From JAAYJG01 sp964450305 (GTDB taxonomy: Bacteria > Bacillota > Clostridia > DSM-8532): a stretch of DNA of 64,000 bases. Positions 10,155 through 18,799 of the stretch are shown here, piece after piece. Every line of letters starts with the position of its first letter. Position 1 is the stretch's first letter. The DNA is taken from the NCBI GenBank assembly GCA_964450305.1, contig CAYVFB010000009.1, forward strand, positions 3,874 through 67,873. The letters run 5' to 3'. A model generated the notes under the pieces. That model was not told the origin of the DNA. It did not search any database and saw only the letters and a list, made by a program, of their open reading frames with translations. The translations under genes and the position numbers were made by a program.

Positions 10155-10259
10155 GTAAACAGGCACAGCCTGATGAACGAAGTACCTGTCATCCTGAACG
10201 AAGTGAAGGATCTTGTATTACTCCTGAATAGATCCTTCGCTTTGCTAAGGATGACAACG
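10155..10259 (-). repeat. MITE-like dispersed repeat, partial copy F (reverse orientation)
   Basis: The stretch contains TAAACAGGC..AGCCTG, then CATCCTGAACGAAGTGAAGGATC and, after a short loop, GATCCTTCGC..TGCTAAGGATGAC. This is the core palindrome also present at 15755, 20112, 32771, 37416, 41507 and 43080. An internal segment around GATGAACGAAGTACC appears duplicated relative to the other copies. It is intergenic, between the GH18 and DnaD genes. Confidence 0.8.
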
Positions 10260-10300
10260 GTGTGCTTCAATTGCATTTCCGGTTTTTTGTCGAAATGAAA

Positions 10301-10330
10301 TTCCACATCTCTTTGGATCTATGATATAAT
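10301..10330 (+). promoter_or_regulatory. Promoter candidate of the dnaD-dnaC pair
   Basis: A perfect TATAAT (10325-10330) lies 18 bp downstream of a poor -35 (TTCCAC at 10301), about 48 bp before the start codon. The -10 is convincing and the -35 is weak. Confidence 0.45.
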
Positions 10331-10377
10331 TGTTTCATTCCTGCCCAATGAATGATGAGAGATACCGGAGAGAAAAA

Positions 10378-11352
10378 ATGGATTTTAGAGTCGCCCAGGA
10401 CATGCTGTTTTCCGATACCGGAATTCCGGATATTTTTATCTGTGAACTGATGCCCTCCCTGCCGCCCGGGTGTGTAAAGGTGTATGTTTATGGCCTGTAC
10501 CTGGCAAAGAACAATAAAGCCGCCAAGCTTGAGGAGATTGCCGAAAAGCTTGGCTTATCCAAAGATGAGCTGAACGCGGCGCTTGTTTACCTGGAAAATG
10601 AAGAGCTTTTGGTTCGCACCCCCTCGGGCATCAGCTTTATCGATATCAAAGCCCGTGAAGTCGACCGTTTATACCGCAGAAAGGAAGTTTCCTCTCCCGA
10701 CGAGGCTTTGTCCAACACGCAGTTCCATCAAAAACGCAGCCGCTGCATTCAGTCGATGAACCAGATGTTTTTTAGCGGGGGAATGCCGGGAGAATGGTTG
10801 ACTTTTATTGATAACCTGTTCAACCAGCATCATTTTGACGAAGATGTGATGGTTTCGCTGTTTCAATATTGCAAGGACAGGGATGCACTGAACCGCAAGT
10901 ACGTAGGCCAGGTTGCAGCCAACTGGGCAAAGAAAAATATCACCTCCCATCTGGAGTTGGAAAAATATATGGAGGCCTTTCAGCGAACCAGGGAAGTCGG
11001 TTATAAGATTTCCAGGGCCTTAAGGCTGCAACGAAGCCTAACCATTTATGAAGAGGAATGTGTGGATCGGTGGACCGGTGAATATGGATACGACATGGAT
11101 GTCATTGAAATCGCGCTGAAAAAAACCATGGGCAAGTCCATCAGCTTCCGTTATATCGACAGCATTCTCAGAAACTGGTTTAAAGAAGGGTTGAAAACAA
11201 AGGAACAGGTTGTGCTCCATTCCGAACAAAAATCCTTCACAGCAAAAGATGAGGCTGCCGCCGCAAAGGTTCCCCAAAGAAACAACTTCAAGCAGCGCGA
11301 GTACAGCAGCGACTTTTATGATAAAATCAAAAAATCATCCTTCAAAGGATAG
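10378..11352 (+). CDS. DnaD domain-containing replication/primosome protein
   Basis: ATG at 10378 follows GGAGAG, and 17 additional upstream codons are less likely. The 324-aa protein has an N-terminal winged-helix-like region (residues 20-95: a helix-rich segment with EEIAEKLGLSKDELNAAL then ENEELLVRT, a classic recognition helix and wing). It is followed by a DnaD/DnaB_2-like helical domain ending in the conserved aromatic motif YIDSILRNWFKEGL, close to the 'YxxxILxxW' signature of that family. In Firmicutes such proteins remodel origin or fork DNA and hand over to the helicase loader. The adjacent downstream DnaC-type ATPase fits exactly this role. Confidence 0.85.
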   Translation: MDFRVAQDMLFSDTGIPDIFICELMPSLPPGCVKVYVYGLYLAKNNKAAKLEEIAEKLGLSKDELNAALVYLENEELLVRTPSGISFIDIKAREVDRLYRRKEVSSPDEALSNTQFHQKRSRCIQSMNQMFFSGGMPGEWLTFIDNLFNQHHFDEDVMVSLFQYCKDRDALNRKYVGQVAANWAKKNITSHLELEKYMEAFQRTREVGYKISRALRLQRSLTIYEEECVDRWTGEYGYDMDVIEIALKKTMGKSISFRYIDSILRNWFKEGLKTKEQVVLHSEQKSFTAKDEAAAAKVPQRNNFKQREYSSDFYDKIKKSSFKG

Positions 11353-11412
11353 CTCGCAGGCTTCGGTTGTCCCACAAATCACCGAAGCTGCGGTATTATA
11401 ACGAGGTCTTTT

Positions 11413-12423
11413 ATGAATGCAAACTGGCAGGATTTAAAAAGAGAATTCCAGCAACGCAGAGAGAACGCAGTTTCCGAACGGGACAAAAGAAAAGCCGAGG
11501 TTTACAATAAGGCCCCTGAAATCAGGGAGCTGGACAGGCAGATATCCACTTTGGGTATTACCTTCAGTCGTGAAACCCTGAATCAGGGAACCTCTGAGGA
11601 ACAGCTGCAAAGCTTTGAGCAGAAGCTGGATGAACTGATTGATCATAGAAAGAAGCTTCTAGTTCAGTATGGGTTTTCTGAAAACTACCTGGAGCTTGAT
11701 TACCACTGCAAAAAATGTAATGATACCGGCTTTGTTCTGGATGATGAAGGCAAGCCGGGCATCGTACCCTGTCATTGCTACCGCCAGCTAATGGTCGAGC
11801 GGTTTTATGATGTCTCCAATTTAAACAGTGACGGTAAAACCGGCTTTGAGTTTTTTAATGAACATTACTATCCAGATAACGCCGAGGACCATGAAGAATC
11901 TCCCCGCGCCCAGGCACTGCGCATAAGGCAAAAATGCCTTGATTTCGTAAACTTCTTTGAAGATACCGCCCTTCCGAACCTGTATTTTTCCGGGCCAACC
12001 GGCGTGGGAAAAACATTTTTGTCCAAATGCATCGCCCTCGAGGTGTTAAAAAAGGAGCATACCGTTTTATATCTGCCCGCCCCGGCTATGTTCGATATCA
12101 TTTATCGCAGCAAATACCCTGCCGATAAAACAGAAAACAGAGATACCGCTTATGAGGATATCCTCAATGCCGATCTTCTCATCATTGACGATTTGGGCAC
12201 CGAATCCCCCAGTGCCGCTAAGTATACCGAGCTTTTAACCCTTCTGGATTACCGCAGCGCAAAAAACACAAGGCTTCCTTGTAAAACAATCGTTTCTACA
12301 AACCTCGATCCCCAGGATCTGCACAAGGTTTATTCCGAGCGTATTGTTTCACGCATTCTTGGGGAATTTGACATCCTGGTGATTTACGGAGATGATATCC
12401 GTCTGATCAAGCGTTTTGAATAA
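11413..12423 (+). CDS. dnaC: DnaC/DnaI-type helicase-loader AAA+ ATPase
   Basis: This is a 336-aa protein. Residues 1-90 are helical and charged. Then comes a zinc-binding-like cluster CKKCNDTGF...CHC (about residues 97-121), the Walker A motif GPTGVGKT at 194-201, and the Walker B motif LLIIDDLG followed by the IstB/DnaC-like ESPSAAKYTELLTLLDYR. A sensor-1-like segment TIVSTNL and an arginine-finger region SERIVSRI follow. This matches the clostridial DnaC-like loaders that place the replicative helicase on DNA. It is 60 bp downstream of the DnaD-domain gene and probably translated from the same transcript. A terminator follows. Confidence 0.9.
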   Translation: MNANWQDLKREFQQRRENAVSERDKRKAEVYNKAPEIRELDRQISTLGITFSRETLNQGTSEEQLQSFEQKLDELIDHRKKLLVQYGFSENYLELDYHCKKCNDTGFVLDDEGKPGIVPCHCYRQLMVERFYDVSNLNSDGKTGFEFFNEHYYPDNAEDHEESPRAQALRIRQKCLDFVNFFEDTALPNLYFSGPTGVGKTFLSKCIALEVLKKEHTVLYLPAPAMFDIIYRSKYPADKTENRDTAYEDILNADLLIIDDLGTESPSAAKYTELLTLLDYRSAKNTRLPCKTIVSTNLDPQDLHKVYSERIVSRILGEFDILVIYGDDIRLIKRFE

Positions 12424-12474
12424 AGCATTGATCCTCCGGTTCCAATTTAAATTAGAATTTTCACTCCATTTTTC

Positions 12475-12503
12475 AGCCCCCGCTCCAGCAAGCGGGGCTT
12501 CTT
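12475..12503 (+). terminator. Rho-independent terminator of dnaD-dnaC
   Basis: CCCCGCT and AGCGGGG form a GC-rich stem, extended by AG/CT past a bulged C, with loop CCAGCA. CTTCTTATT follows. It lies 50 bp after dnaC and ends just before the bioY operator. Confidence 0.8.
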
Positions 12504-12538
12504 ATTCGTTAACCTTTTTTCTTCATAGGTTGACATTT
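12504..12538 (+). promoter_or_regulatory. BirA-type biotin operator upstream of bioY
   Basis: The half-sites ATTCGTTAACC (12504-12514) and GGTTGACATTT (12528-12538) are inverted and separated by exactly 13 bp. This is the arrangement of Firmicute BirA operators (TTGTTAACC, 13 bp, GGTTAACAA). The right half contains the -35 hexamer TTGACA, so a bound biotin-protein ligase repressor would block RNA polymerase. Biotin-dependent repression of bioY is therefore predicted. Confidence 0.75.
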
Positions 12539-12559
12539 GCTGTTTTTCTGTTGTATGAT
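12530..12559 (+). promoter_or_regulatory. bioY promoter
   Basis: TTGACA at 12530-12535 and TATGAT at 12554-12559 are spaced by 18 bp. The -35 lies inside the right half of the BirA-like operator. The leader to bioY is about 70 nt. Confidence 0.75.
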
Positions 12560-12635
12560 CAGTTCAATGCGCAGGATCGGTCACATCACAGATTCATCGT
12601 GCTCATGCGACTTGCTTAATAAACAGGAGAAAAAC

Positions 12636-13193
12636 ATGAGAAAAAACAGTATTCACAAAATGGTTCTGGTCGCGCTCTTTTCAGCCTTGATGGTTGTGGG
12701 TGCCTATTTGAAAATACCAAACCCTTTTTTCCCGGTGTTCTTCACCTTTCAGGGTGTGTTCTGCGTCTTTGCAGGGCTTTTGCTTGGATCAAAGCTTGGT
12801 GCGGCGGCTGTCGCACTGTATATCGCCATGGGGCTGGCAGGGCTTCCTGTGTTTTCAACGCCGGCAGGCCCACAATATGTCTTGAACCCAACCTTCGGTT
12901 TCTTATTGGGGTTCCTGGCGGCTGCATGGATCATCGGAAAGATAAGCGAGCAGAAAACAGAGTTTACTACTGGCAAAGCTTTTTGTGCAAGCGTTGTGGG
13001 GCTTTTGGTGATTTATACGGCAGGAATTGGATATATGTTCCTAATCCGGTGCTTTTACAGCAATAGCCCGGCAGGTGTGGGAGCCCTTATATCGAGCATG
13101 TCCCTGTACTTTGCAAAGGATTTGATACTTTTTCTTCTGGTTGGTTTTTTCTCCCCTCAGATTAAAAAAAGGATCACGCTTTTCCAGGAGTGA
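12636..13193 (+). CDS. bioY: Biotin transporter substrate-binding component BioY (ECF S component)
   Basis: ATG at 12636 follows AGGAGA; an upstream in-frame start lies inside the promoter and is rejected. The 185-aa hydrophobic protein has about six membrane segments and the BioY hallmarks: a basic N-terminus then ALFSALMVVGAYLKIP, GLLLGSKLGAAAVALYIAMGLAGLPVF and GPQYVLNPTFGFLLGF. BioY captures biotin at the membrane and either works alone or docks onto the shared ECF energising module, whose genes are not in this window. The BirA-type operator upstream independently supports the biotin assignment. Confidence 0.92.
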   Translation: MRKNSIHKMVLVALFSALMVVGAYLKIPNPFFPVFFTFQGVFCVFAGLLLGSKLGAAAVALYIAMGLAGLPVFSTPAGPQYVLNPTFGFLLGFLAAAWIIGKISEQKTEFTTGKAFCASVVGLLVIYTAGIGYMFLIRCFYSNSPAGVGALISSMSLYFAKDLILFLLVGFFSPQIKKRITLFQE

Positions 13194-13243
13194 CGCTAAA
13201 CACAAGCATGATGTGTTTGAGCAGTGATATGAAAACAAATAGA

Positions 13244-13990
13244 TTATTCCGGGCATCGGGCAATGAAAAACACCCTTTCGGTCTGATCCGAAGGCGGGTT
13301 TTCAGTAAACGCACCGTACATATCCACCAATTCCAGCCCCGCTTTATGCACAAGCCGCCGTATTTCATCATAAGGCCAGACCTTTTGCTGCTGTTCCTCC
13401 TCCAAACGTTTGTAAATATCTTCTGCTTCCTTCACGAAAAAGGTCAGATCAAAGATACATTTTTTCTCCTTCGGAAGATACTGGTTTTGCCATATATAGG
13501 TGACATCATCCCGGATTTCATAGAACAGGTTATTCCCAAGAATATGTTCCAGCTTGAAGGGGGTGCTCATATCGAAAATAAAAAGACCGCCCGGATTCAA
13601 GTAATTCTTCACCAGCTGGAATACCCGCGTCATATCTGAGGTGTTGTGAATATAGTTCAGGCTGTCCATGGTGCACAGAATCACATCCATCGTGCCATAC
13701 AGTTCAAAAGCCCGCATATCCTGACAAACCCACAGGGGCGATATCCCGGATTCCACGGACTTTTCCATGGCACAGCTGAGCATGTCAGAGGACATGTCTA
13801 TTCCGATCATATCATAGCCTCGCTTTGCAAGCTCCAGCGTGAGGTTTCCTGTACCGCATGCCAAATCCAGCAAAAGCTCCGGCTTTTTTACGCAGAATTT
13901 CCGGAACAGCAGCTCTATATAATCAGCCCACTGTGCATATTGAACATCCTGCATTAAAAGATCATATACATATGCAAAATCACTGTACAT
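13244..13990 (-). CDS. Class I SAM-dependent methyltransferase (YqeM-like)
   Basis: A 248-aa protein starting MYSDFAYVYDLLM, a start typical of the small YqeM-like methyltransferases. Motif I LDLACGTGNL is at residues 41-50, motif II-type IGIDMSSDML follows, and a post-motif FIFDMSTPFK comes later. A G-rich ribosome site precedes the ATG. The substrate cannot be deduced. It converges with bioY, whose end is only 50 bp away, and no clear terminator is seen between them. Confidence 0.8.
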   Translation of the reverse strand: MYSDFAYVYDLLMQDVQYAQWADYIELLFRKFCVKKPELLLDLACGTGNLTLELAKRGYDMIGIDMSSDMLSCAMEKSVESGISPLWVCQDMRAFELYGTMDVILCTMDSLNYIHNTSDMTRVFQLVKNYLNPGGLFIFDMSTPFKLEHILGNNLFYEIRDDVTYIWQNQYLPKEKKCIFDLTFFVKEAEDIYKRLEEEQQQKVWPYDEIRRLVHKAGLELVDMYGAFTENPPSDQTERVFFIARCPE

Positions 13991-14088
13991 TTTAACCCCC
14001 CGGGGCCAACCTGTCTTGTTATATAACGCGTTTTACCCGGCGGCTTTTTTATGGATGTGACTTGCAATTTTCAAGCTTTGGTTATCTG

Positions 14089-14241
14089 TCAGCCGGACTT
14101 TCTCCGTTTTGACAGTAACCCTCCAATACGCCCGGTCTCCTTCGCGCTGAGGCTTTTCCATCCCTCTTTAAGCACTTTCTCCAACAGGCCCAATTCCTTT
14201 GCGATTTCCAGTTTCATTTTCTCATTCTTTTTCACTGCCAT
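14089..14241 (-). CDS. Small acid-soluble spore protein, alpha/beta-type relative (50 aa)
   Basis: ATG at 14241 follows AGGTGG; ten upstream codons are discarded on that basis. The 50-aa basic protein reads MAVKKNEKMK, then LEIAKELGLLEKV and a C-terminal half with SAKETGRIGG, the segment corresponding to the TSRECGSVGG-type motif of alpha/beta SASPs. Such proteins coat and protect spore DNA, so this is direct evidence for endospore formation. It is shorter than the classical 60-70 aa alpha/beta SASPs and lacks the canonical GPR cleavage sequence that I would expect in major SASPs, so it is probably a minor type. Confidence 0.75.
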   Translation of the reverse strand: MAVKKNEKMKLEIAKELGLLEKVLKEGWKSLSAKETGRIGGLLSKRRKSG

Positions 14242-14394
14242 TCCTAACCACCTCAACGATATTGTTGCCAAATTCGGCCATCATATTCATTCAGGCAAGA
14301 ACCGCATGTGATTGGATTAAGTTACCATTGTCCAAGGGTTGGAGCAACAACCCTCTCAGCCTGTTATCAAGCAGGTGGCAAAGCCATGCTTACT

Positions 14395-15618
14395 TTATTT
14401 GATGCTTATCAGCCGGTTTACTTCCTCAATCGCCCGGGCAAGCTGCTTGTCTTCACCTTCCGGGATATCTTCCACGCTGTAATATTGATACTGCTCATCA
14501 TTCTCCACTTCAATGTCCGGTGTTACGCCGATTCCATGAATGCATACCCCCGAAGGCGTATAATACCTGGAGATGGTTACCTTAAGCCCTGCCCCGCCCT
14601 CAAGCTCGATCACCTGCTGCACAAGCCCTTTGCCAAAGGTGGTTTTCCCGATTATGGTTCCTTTTTTATAGTCCTTGATGGCTGCCGAAAGAATTTCGGA
14701 AGCACTGGCGCTGTATTCGTTGATTAAAACAGTCATTGGTAATTTCAGTTCGTTTGCATCAGACCGTTCCTCCTGACGGCGACCGCTTCGATCCTCGGTG
14801 TATACGATCAACCCTGACGGAACCAGCATATCTGCCATGCGTACCACCTGGCTGTAGTCACCACCGGGATTGTTCCTTAAATCGATGATCAGGCCCTTTG
14901 CCCCACCCCGTATCAGAGTGTTGACGTGGTTTGCAAAATCCATGGCCATGTCTTCGTCAAACAGCTTCAATTGAACATAGCCAATATTATCTTCCAGCAT
15001 CTCACTTTCAATATAAACAAGGTTGATCACCTGGCGCACGATATCAAAGGTGATGTAGTCATTGATTTCAGGTCTGTAAACAATCACCTCAACATGGGTA
15101 TCGGGTACCCCCCGGATCTTCTGGACGATCAGATCTGAATCTTTAAGGGCGGTCACATCCTCCCCATCCACCTTCACTATTTTATCACCGATACGCATCC
15201 CTACAGCTTTCGCGGGAGAACCCGCAAAGGTTTCGTTCACCGTCAGGATCTCATCCTCGTCCATAAACACCGTGACACCGATGCCCACATAGGTGCCTTC
15301 GGCCTTTTCCCTGAAATCCTTCATCTGATCGGGGGTGTAATATACCGTGTAAGGATCCTTCATGGCTTCAGCCATACCCTGGATAGCACCCTCGAGCAAT
15401 ACATTTTCATCCACCGGCTGATAATAGTTCTTTATCAGCATGGATTTAACCTGATTGAAGTTGATGATGTTTTCTCTGGAGACATCCTGACTGAATTGAA
15501 TGGTATATTTGGGGTTCAGGAGGTTTACAAAGGAATAGGCAAAAAAACCGGCGGCAAAAAAGGCGATTGCGACTAAAACACAAATAATTGCAAACAACCA
15601 ATAACGTTTTGATTTCAT
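14395..15618 (-). CDS. ctpA: Carboxy-terminal processing protease, S41 family with PDZ (CtpA/CtpB)
   Basis: The start at 15618 (MKSKRYW) has an AGAGGTG site; an upstream in-frame ATG is rejected. Layout (407 aa): a membrane anchor at about 8-30, an N-terminal helical region, a PDZ domain at about 85-170 (GIGVTVFMDEDEILTV...MRIGDKIVKVDGEDV), and an S41 peptidase domain with the serine cluster YSASASEI at about 302-309 and the general-base lysine in TFGKGLVQ near 330. These secreted or periplasm-facing proteases cut exported substrates; CtpB-type members act in sporulation checkpoint signalling. It is last in the minus-strand cell-wall block ftsE-ftsX-M23, but a hairpin terminator lies between the M23 gene and this one. 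Confidence 0.9.
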   Translation of the reverse strand: MKSKRYWLFAIICVLVAIAFFAAGFFAYSFVNLLNPKYTIQFSQDVSRENIINFNQVKSMLIKNYYQPVDENVLLEGAIQGMAEAMKDPYTVYYTPDQMKDFREKAEGTYVGIGVTVFMDEDEILTVNETFAGSPAKAVGMRIGDKIVKVDGEDVTALKDSDLIVQKIRGVPDTHVEVIVYRPEINDYITFDIVRQVINLVYIESEMLEDNIGYVQLKLFDEDMAMDFANHVNTLIRGGAKGLIIDLRNNPGGDYSQVVRMADMLVPSGLIVYTEDRSGRRQEERSDANELKLPMTVLINEYSASASEILSAAIKDYKKGTIIGKTTFGKGLVQQVIELEGGAGLKVTISRYYTPSGVCIHGIGVTPDIEVENDEQYQYYSVEDIPEGEDKQLARAIEEVNRLISIK

Positions 15619-15754
15619 ACACACACCTCTTATCAATCTGTCAACTCCATGATATGAAACAGACTGTCCATTCAAAATATTGTATCATAACATAAGTATA
15701 TTTTCCAAATTCCCTGAGAATGTCTGATATTTAAACCATTTGTTATTTATACGC

Positions 15755-15790
15755 AGCGACGTCATTCTGAGCGCAGCGAAGGATCAGCCA
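15755..15790 (+). repeat. MITE-like dispersed repeat, short remnant G
   Basis: The stretch CGTCATTCTGAGCGCAGCG followed by AAGGATC is one arm of the core palindrome of the dispersed family. The opposing arm is missing. Confidence 0.65.
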
Positions 15791-15804
15791 CCTGAAAACA
15801 TTGA

Positions 15805-15828
15805 AAATACCCGGTTCCCCGGGTATTT
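15805..15828 (-). terminator. Terminator hairpin after the M23 peptidase gene
   Basis: AAATACCCGG (15805-15814) pairs perfectly with CCGGGTATTT (15819-15828) around a 4-nt loop. On the minus strand TTTTC follows, and the hairpin lies about 100 bp after the M23 stop. It would partly separate ctpA from the ftsEX-M23 transcript. Confidence 0.65.
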
Positions 15829-15931
15829 CTTTCAAGTAGTTTATCCTATGTTCTTGGCTTTCTATTCATTCTCAGGGTTAAATGCGCATCATCTCCCTGA
15901 AAAATGCTCGGAGACTCAATATGTTAAAGGC

Positions 15932-17101
15932 TTACGGCTTTACACGCTCGAGTGGATCAGTGTGTTTTCCGTCTACCCTGACCTCAAAATGCAAATGAGG
16001 CCCCGTAGCTGTTCCTGTTCTGCCTGCTTTGGCAATTTGCTGCCCCGCTTTCACTTCCTGGCCTACCTTCACAAGGGTGCCACGGTTGTTGATGTGCGCA
16101 TACAGGGTGGTAATGCCGCCGCCATGATCAATGATGACGGTATTGCCATAACCGCCTTGCTTGCCCGTATAAATGACGGTGCCATTGCCTGATGCAACGA
16201 TAGCCTCATTCATACAGGCACCGATATCAATTCCGGTATGCATCTTCCATACCTTATAAATAGGATGGAGCCTGTTGCCGTAATAGGAAGTGATATGTGT
16301 GGTGGTAGGCGTGGGCCAGATCAGGTCTCCTCCCCGATATTTGCCGGATGATTTCTGGGCTTGCTTGATAAGCACTTCCAGTTCATCGGATCTCTTCTTC
16401 AACTCTTCCTGTTCTGCCTCATATTGCTTTAAGCTTTTTTGATCGGCTTTTATTTCCTTGTCGAGGGTTGATCGGGAAACTTCCTTTTCTTCAATCTCCT
16501 GAATATATTGCTGGACCTGATTAACGGCATTTTCCAGCTCATACTGCTTTTGCGACTTCAGCTCTTCAATTTCCAGGCGTTTGGCCTCTACACTGTCGAG
16601 AAGACTTTGATCGTTTTCGGCGATTTGCTGCATCGTCCGCAGGCGTATAAAGAACTCGTTAATGCTTTTGCTTTTCAGCAGTTCATCCAACTCCCACATG
16701 GCGGAGGACTTTCTATACATCACAAAAAGACGCGCCTTTAACAGTTCCATCTGATCGGCGTATTCCTGTTCGGCCTGTGCAATGGCTTCATCAAGGGTCA
16801 TGATGGCCGACTCAAGCAACGCAACCTGTTGCTCTACCTTTTCCTTTTCGAGGCCCAGATCTTCGAGTGCTTTGACGACCTCGTCCCTTTTTTTCTTGTT
16901 CCAGTTCAGGTCTTTTTCAGTTTTCTTGATATCTTTAGCCAGGTTGGTCTTTTTTGATTCGGTTTCATCCAGTTTTTTCTGGTAATCGGACAGCTGGCCG
17001 GCCATGCTTTGCACGGCAAGGCTGCCCATAAGTAAAAACACGAAGAAAAGGCGTAACATTCGTTTCATCATTTGTAAATGGCCCCCCCGATTTTTATGCA
17101 T
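15932..17101 (-). CDS. Coiled-coil murein hydrolase / activator with M23 (LytM) domain, EnvC-like
   Basis: ATG at 17101 (MHKNRGG) has GGAGGG seven bases upstream; a TTG two codons earlier is too close to that site. The 389-aa protein has a signal sequence (about residues 12-32), a long charged coiled coil (about 33-255, heptad-rich KKxxLxxxIKKxExDL type), then an M23 domain with the zinc ligands HTGIDIG and HLHFEV and the segment YGNTVIIDHGGGITTLYAH. In EnvC the coiled coil is grasped by FtsX and the LytM domain is degenerate. Here the metal motifs look intact, so it may be a true endopeptidase, analogous to CwlO under FtsEX control. It lies directly downstream of ftsX. Confidence 0.88.
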   Translation of the reverse strand: MHKNRGGHLQMMKRMLRLFFVFLLMGSLAVQSMAGQLSDYQKKLDETESKKTNLAKDIKKTEKDLNWNKKKRDEVVKALEDLGLEKEKVEQQVALLESAIMTLDEAIAQAEQEYADQMELLKARLFVMYRKSSAMWELDELLKSKSINEFFIRLRTMQQIAENDQSLLDSVEAKRLEIEELKSQKQYELENAVNQVQQYIQEIEEKEVSRSTLDKEIKADQKSLKQYEAEQEELKKRSDELEVLIKQAQKSSGKYRGGDLIWPTPTTTHITSYYGNRLHPIYKVWKMHTGIDIGACMNEAIVASGNGTVIYTGKQGGYGNTVIIDHGGGITTLYAHINNRGTLVKVGQEVKAGQQIAKAGRTGTATGPHLHFEVRVDGKHTDPLERVKP

Positions 17102-17223
17102 TTTCAACCCTCCGGCATAGCCGTTCCTGAAAATCTGCGTGTATTATATGTTTCGGCTGTGCACAAGTAATATCTTAGTGTTTTGGTGTAATATGGTCTT
17201 AGTCTATTATATACAAACAATCT

Positions 17224-18123
17224 CTAAACATTCAAGTGTTTTCGCACAGAAATGACACTTCCCGCAGCACCCATGACCATTCCGATGATAATATAGACAA
17301 ACAGTATTGACCCTCCGATGGTTTCAAGGGGCACCACGCTGAAAATGTTCCCGACGTTATAGCTGACCAACTCGGTATTTGCCCATTTCTCGACCACATT
17401 ATAAAGATAGCTTGTGACGACAAACGACACAAGAGCTCCGAACAGCCCGATGATCATGCCTTCAATAATAAAGGGCCAGCGGATAAACCAATCGTTGGCA
17501 CCAACATATTTCATGATGCCGATTTCCTTCCGCCTTGCGAAAACCGTCAGCTTAATGGTATTGGCAATAATGGATACCGATATGATTAAAAGAATTACCA
17601 GCATGACCATCGTTCCCACATTGACCCACTTCAGCACCAGGCTCATTTTTTCAAGGAGAACCTTTGGAAAGACGATCTCATAGATACCGTCCATATTGTT
17701 CAGTTCCCTTGAGAAGAGTGTACTGTCTTCGGCGTTTACCAGATGAACTCTGAAGGATTCGCTTAAAAAGTCGGGTGTAAGGCCTTCGAGCAAGGATGAA
17801 TCTTCAAGCATTTCGGCCATATCCGCGAAGGCCTGCTCTTTGGAAATACGAACATAAGTCAATACCCTGGGATCGTCTTTCAGTTGAAGTTCGATGTTGT
17901 CGGCTTGCATTTGGGCAATGTCTCTGTCGAGAAAGACCACAATCTCCAGTTTCTTTTCAATCTGGGTCAGATTATAGGTTAAATTGATTGTGATCATCAG
18001 AAAAATTCCAAATATCAGAAGGGATGCAATGACCATGGATACAGAAGCCAGAGACATCAAAAAGTTCTTGTATGTATTTGTAAAGCCTTCTTTTAGCATG
18101 TACTTTATCGTTCTAATCTTCAT
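17224..18123 (-). CDS. ftsX: Cell-division ABC transporter permease FtsX
   Basis: ATG at 18123 (MKIRTIKYMLKEG) overlaps the 3' end of ftsE by 11 bp, indicating translational coupling; an earlier start inside ftsE is rejected. The 299-aa protein has TM1 at about 24-44, a large external loop of about 120 residues (IEKKLEIVVFLDRDI...KEQAFADMAEML), then three C-terminal TM segments, the FtsX topology. FtsX with FtsE converts ATP hydrolysis into activation of peptidoglycan hydrolases through its external loop. The partner is probably the M23 coiled-coil protein encoded next. Confidence 0.93.
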   Translation of the reverse strand: MKIRTIKYMLKEGFTNTYKNFLMSLASVSMVIASLLIFGIFLMITINLTYNLTQIEKKLEIVVFLDRDIAQMQADNIELQLKDDPRVLTYVRISKEQAFADMAEMLEDSSLLEGLTPDFLSESFRVHLVNAEDSTLFSRELNNMDGIYEIVFPKVLLEKMSLVLKWVNVGTMVMLVILLIISVSIIANTIKLTVFARRKEIGIMKYVGANDWFIRWPFIIEGMIIGLFGALVSFVVTSYLYNVVEKWANTELVSYNVGNIFSVVPLETIGGSILFVYIIIGMVMGAAGSVISVRKHLNV

Positions 18124-18799
18124 TTGTATAGTTCCCCTTTTGAACATCGTGGGAGATATGCCCATAATCGAGACTGAGTACCCTCTTTTTCATATCATCC
18201 ACGATGGATTTTTCATGGGTTGCCACCAGAACCGTTGTTCCGCGTTGATTGATATCCTCAAGGAGCCGCATGATTTCCCAGCTGGTGACCGGATCAAGGT
18301 TCCCTGTAGGTTCGTCTGCGATCAACACCGACGGGTTGTTTACAATAGCCCGTGCCAGTGCTACACGCTGTTGCTCACCGCCCGAAAGCTGGTGCGGATA
18401 GACCCTTGCTTTTTTGCTGAGGCCCACAAGGGCCAGCGCAACAGGAACCTGCCTGCGAATATCCCGGGGTTGTGCTTCAACGATCTGCATCGCGAAAGAA
18501 ACATTATCATAAACGGTTTTATTCGGCAGCAGCCTGAAGTCCTGAAATACAACCCCCAGCCCTCTTCGAAGGTAAGGGATTTCGCTTCTGTCCATATCGT
18601 GGATAGAAAAGCCGTTCACATAAACCTCACCCTCGGTGGGAGCCTCCTCGTGCAGAATCAGCTTTAGCAGGGTGGACTTCCCCGATCCGCTGGGGCCCAC
18701 AACAAAAACAAACTCGCCCTTATTTACCTTGAAGGTTGCATCCTGCAACCCTATCGTACCGTTGGAATAACGCTTTGTTACTTCTATAAATTCTATCAA
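18113..18799 (-). CDS. ftsE: Cell-division ATP-binding protein FtsE
   Basis: The start codon is TTG at 18799, with AGGATG nine bases upstream. The 228-aa ABC ATPase has Walker A GPSGSGKST, the Q-loop, the FtsE-like FRLLPNKTVYDNVSF, the signature LSGGEQQR, Walker B VLIADEPTGNLDP and the H-loop VATHE. It pairs with FtsX (overlapping gene) to drive peptidoglycan hydrolysis at the membrane. Order and overlap are the standard ftsE-ftsX arrangement. Confidence 0.95.
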   Translation of the reverse strand: MIEFIEVTKRYSNGTIGLQDATFKVNKGEFVFVVGPSGSGKSTLLKLILHEEAPTEGEVYVNGFSIHDMDRSEIPYLRRGLGVVFQDFRLLPNKTVYDNVSFAMQIVEAQPRDIRRQVPVALALVGLSKKARVYPHQLSGGEQQRVALARAIVNNPSVLIADEPTGNLDPVTSWEIMRLLEDINQRGTTVLVATHEKSIVDDMKKRVLSLDYGHISHDVQKGNYTNED

